Below, in pieces: positions 63,448 to 64,000 of a DNA stretch of 64,000 nt; within the stretch, counting starts at the first letter, position 1, and every line of letters starts with the position of its first letter. The notes under the pieces are model-generated. The model saw only the letters and a program-made list of their open reading frames with translations, was not told where the DNA came from and ran no database searches. Made by a program: the position numbers and the translations under genes. The DNA comes from Fibrobacter sp. UWB16 (GTDB lineage: Bacteria; Fibrobacterota; Fibrobacteria; Fibrobacterales; Fibrobacteraceae), in assembly GCF_900215325.1 (NCBI RefSeq), contig NZ_OCMS01000004.1:1-64000 (forward strand), read 5' to 3'.

Positions 63448-64000
63448 ATGAATCTGGTAAAAACAATTGGTCGTATTCTTCCGGTAGCCCTCTCGCTCTC
63501 TGTCCTCGTTGCTTGCGGCGATAAGAAAACAGAAAAGCCTGCTCCAGTAAAGCAGCCCGAACCGGTCAAGGTTGAAGCTCCGGCTCCTGAAGAACCGGCA
63601 CCATTCGACTTCTCCAAGATTTCTGCCGTCAAGGGCTCCTCTCAGGAATTCCTGACCGAAAATGCCGCCGTTGCCGCATTCTTGAACGATGCTTTCGCCA
63701 AGGTTGAAAATGGCCAGGCCACTTCAATCGAATTCCCGAATGTCAGCGGTCTCTTTGAACTCGCTAGCGCAGAACTCAGCAGCGAAGGCCGTGCCGTTAT
63801 CGCAACGTTCGGCTCTAAGCTCGCTCAGACCAACATGGACGCATCTGTGCTCGTCGAAGGCTACACCTGCGACCTCGGCTCTGTCGCTTACAACGACGAA
63901 CTTTCTCAGCGCCGTGCAGAAACGGCCAAGGCTGAGCTCTCCAAGTACATCCCGTCTTCCAAGATCACTGCTAAGTGGTATGGCAAGCGCTTGTTCAAGA
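63448..64000 (+). CDS. OmpA-type lipoprotein, partial
   Basis: Runs off the right edge after 184 codons. Signal/lipobox LSVLVACGDKK, a Pro/Glu/Lys linker, and from about 90 an OmpA-like peptidoglycan-binding domain (FELASAELSSEGRAVIATFG, VLVEGYTCDLGSVAYNDELS, RRAETAKAELSK). SD CGGAGG. Pal-like anchor protein, incomplete here. Confidence 0.85.
   Translation, partial: MNLVKTIGRILPVALSLSVLVACGDKKTEKPAPVKQPEPVKVEAPAPEEPAPFDFSKISAVKGSSQEFLTENAAVAAFLNDAFAKVENGQATSIEFPNVSGLFELASAELSSEGRAVIATFGSKLAQTNMDASVLVEGYTCDLGSVAYNDELSQRRAETAKAELSKYIPSSKITAKWYGKRLFK

Overview
The window looks like a chromosome segment of a Fibrobacter species (rumen/gut anaerobe, F. succinogenes-like). The clues are polyserine linkers in secreted proteins, a TIGR02147-type regulator next to a Fibrobacter-style lipoprotein, a type III glutamine synthetase, many NifH/NifB-type and radical SAM enzymes, and many short palindromes of the type GTCATcCCGG...CCGGGATGAC. 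This is inference from gene content; no rRNA or other taxonomic marker is present, and no tRNA gene or CRISPR array was recognised.

Left part (about 0.6-31.7 kb): a sulfur-metabolism island built around nitrogenase-like enzymes. It holds two nearly identical NifH reductases (627-1472 and 17381-18226), two D/K-type pairs (2749-5539 and 14380-17354), one NifB and one NifX/NafY-like protein. Every neighbour concerns organic sulfur: MccB and MccA (reverse transsulfuration), a methyltransferase, a rhodanese-TusA-DsrE fusion, two SsuABC/TauABC-type importers (one with its own porin), three binding proteins, two more cysteine synthases, a MalY/PatB C-S lyase and a LysR regulator. No nifV, nifU/S, nifQ, PII-type nifI, or anfG/vnfG is present. 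I therefore read the island as a nitrogenase-like sulfur-salvage system of the methylthio-alkane reductase (Mar) kind rather than a nitrogen-fixation cluster. The two D/K pairs, duplicated reductase and transport genes make it more elaborate than a single marBHDK set.

Regulation can be read from the DNA. A recurring box (CCTAyAGAAnCGCTAGG and variants) lies at both nifH genes, nifB, nifX, the porin/ssu operon, malY, the LysR gene itself and the ABC operon at 29.4 kb. A leader peptide containing Cys-Cys-Cys-Arg-Cys precedes a terminator/antiterminator pair upstream of mccB, a cysteine-sensing attenuator. The nifB and nifX mRNAs share a paired-hairpin leader.

Middle part (31.7-48.9 kb): a sodium:solute symporter; glutamine synthetase III divergent from a sigma-54 activator across a pair of 16-bp palindromes; a cobalamin riboswitch-controlled BtuB receptor with a propeller-like surface lipoprotein; an EamA transporter; a radical SAM/SPASM enzyme followed by a small basic protein; MetY; a BASS transporter; a YidE-type antiporter; and a metallo-beta-lactamase-fold protein behind a MerR relic.

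Right part (49-64 kb): mostly housekeeping. Nudix hydrolase, patatin, TIGR02147/lipoprotein/TrmB operon (TrmB carries in-frame palindromic insertions), two secreted/lipoprotein genes, then one tight run hisE-hisG-EAL protein-recR-engB-mlaE-mlaF-pyrC with start/stop overlaps, and the beginning of an OmpA-type lipoprotein.
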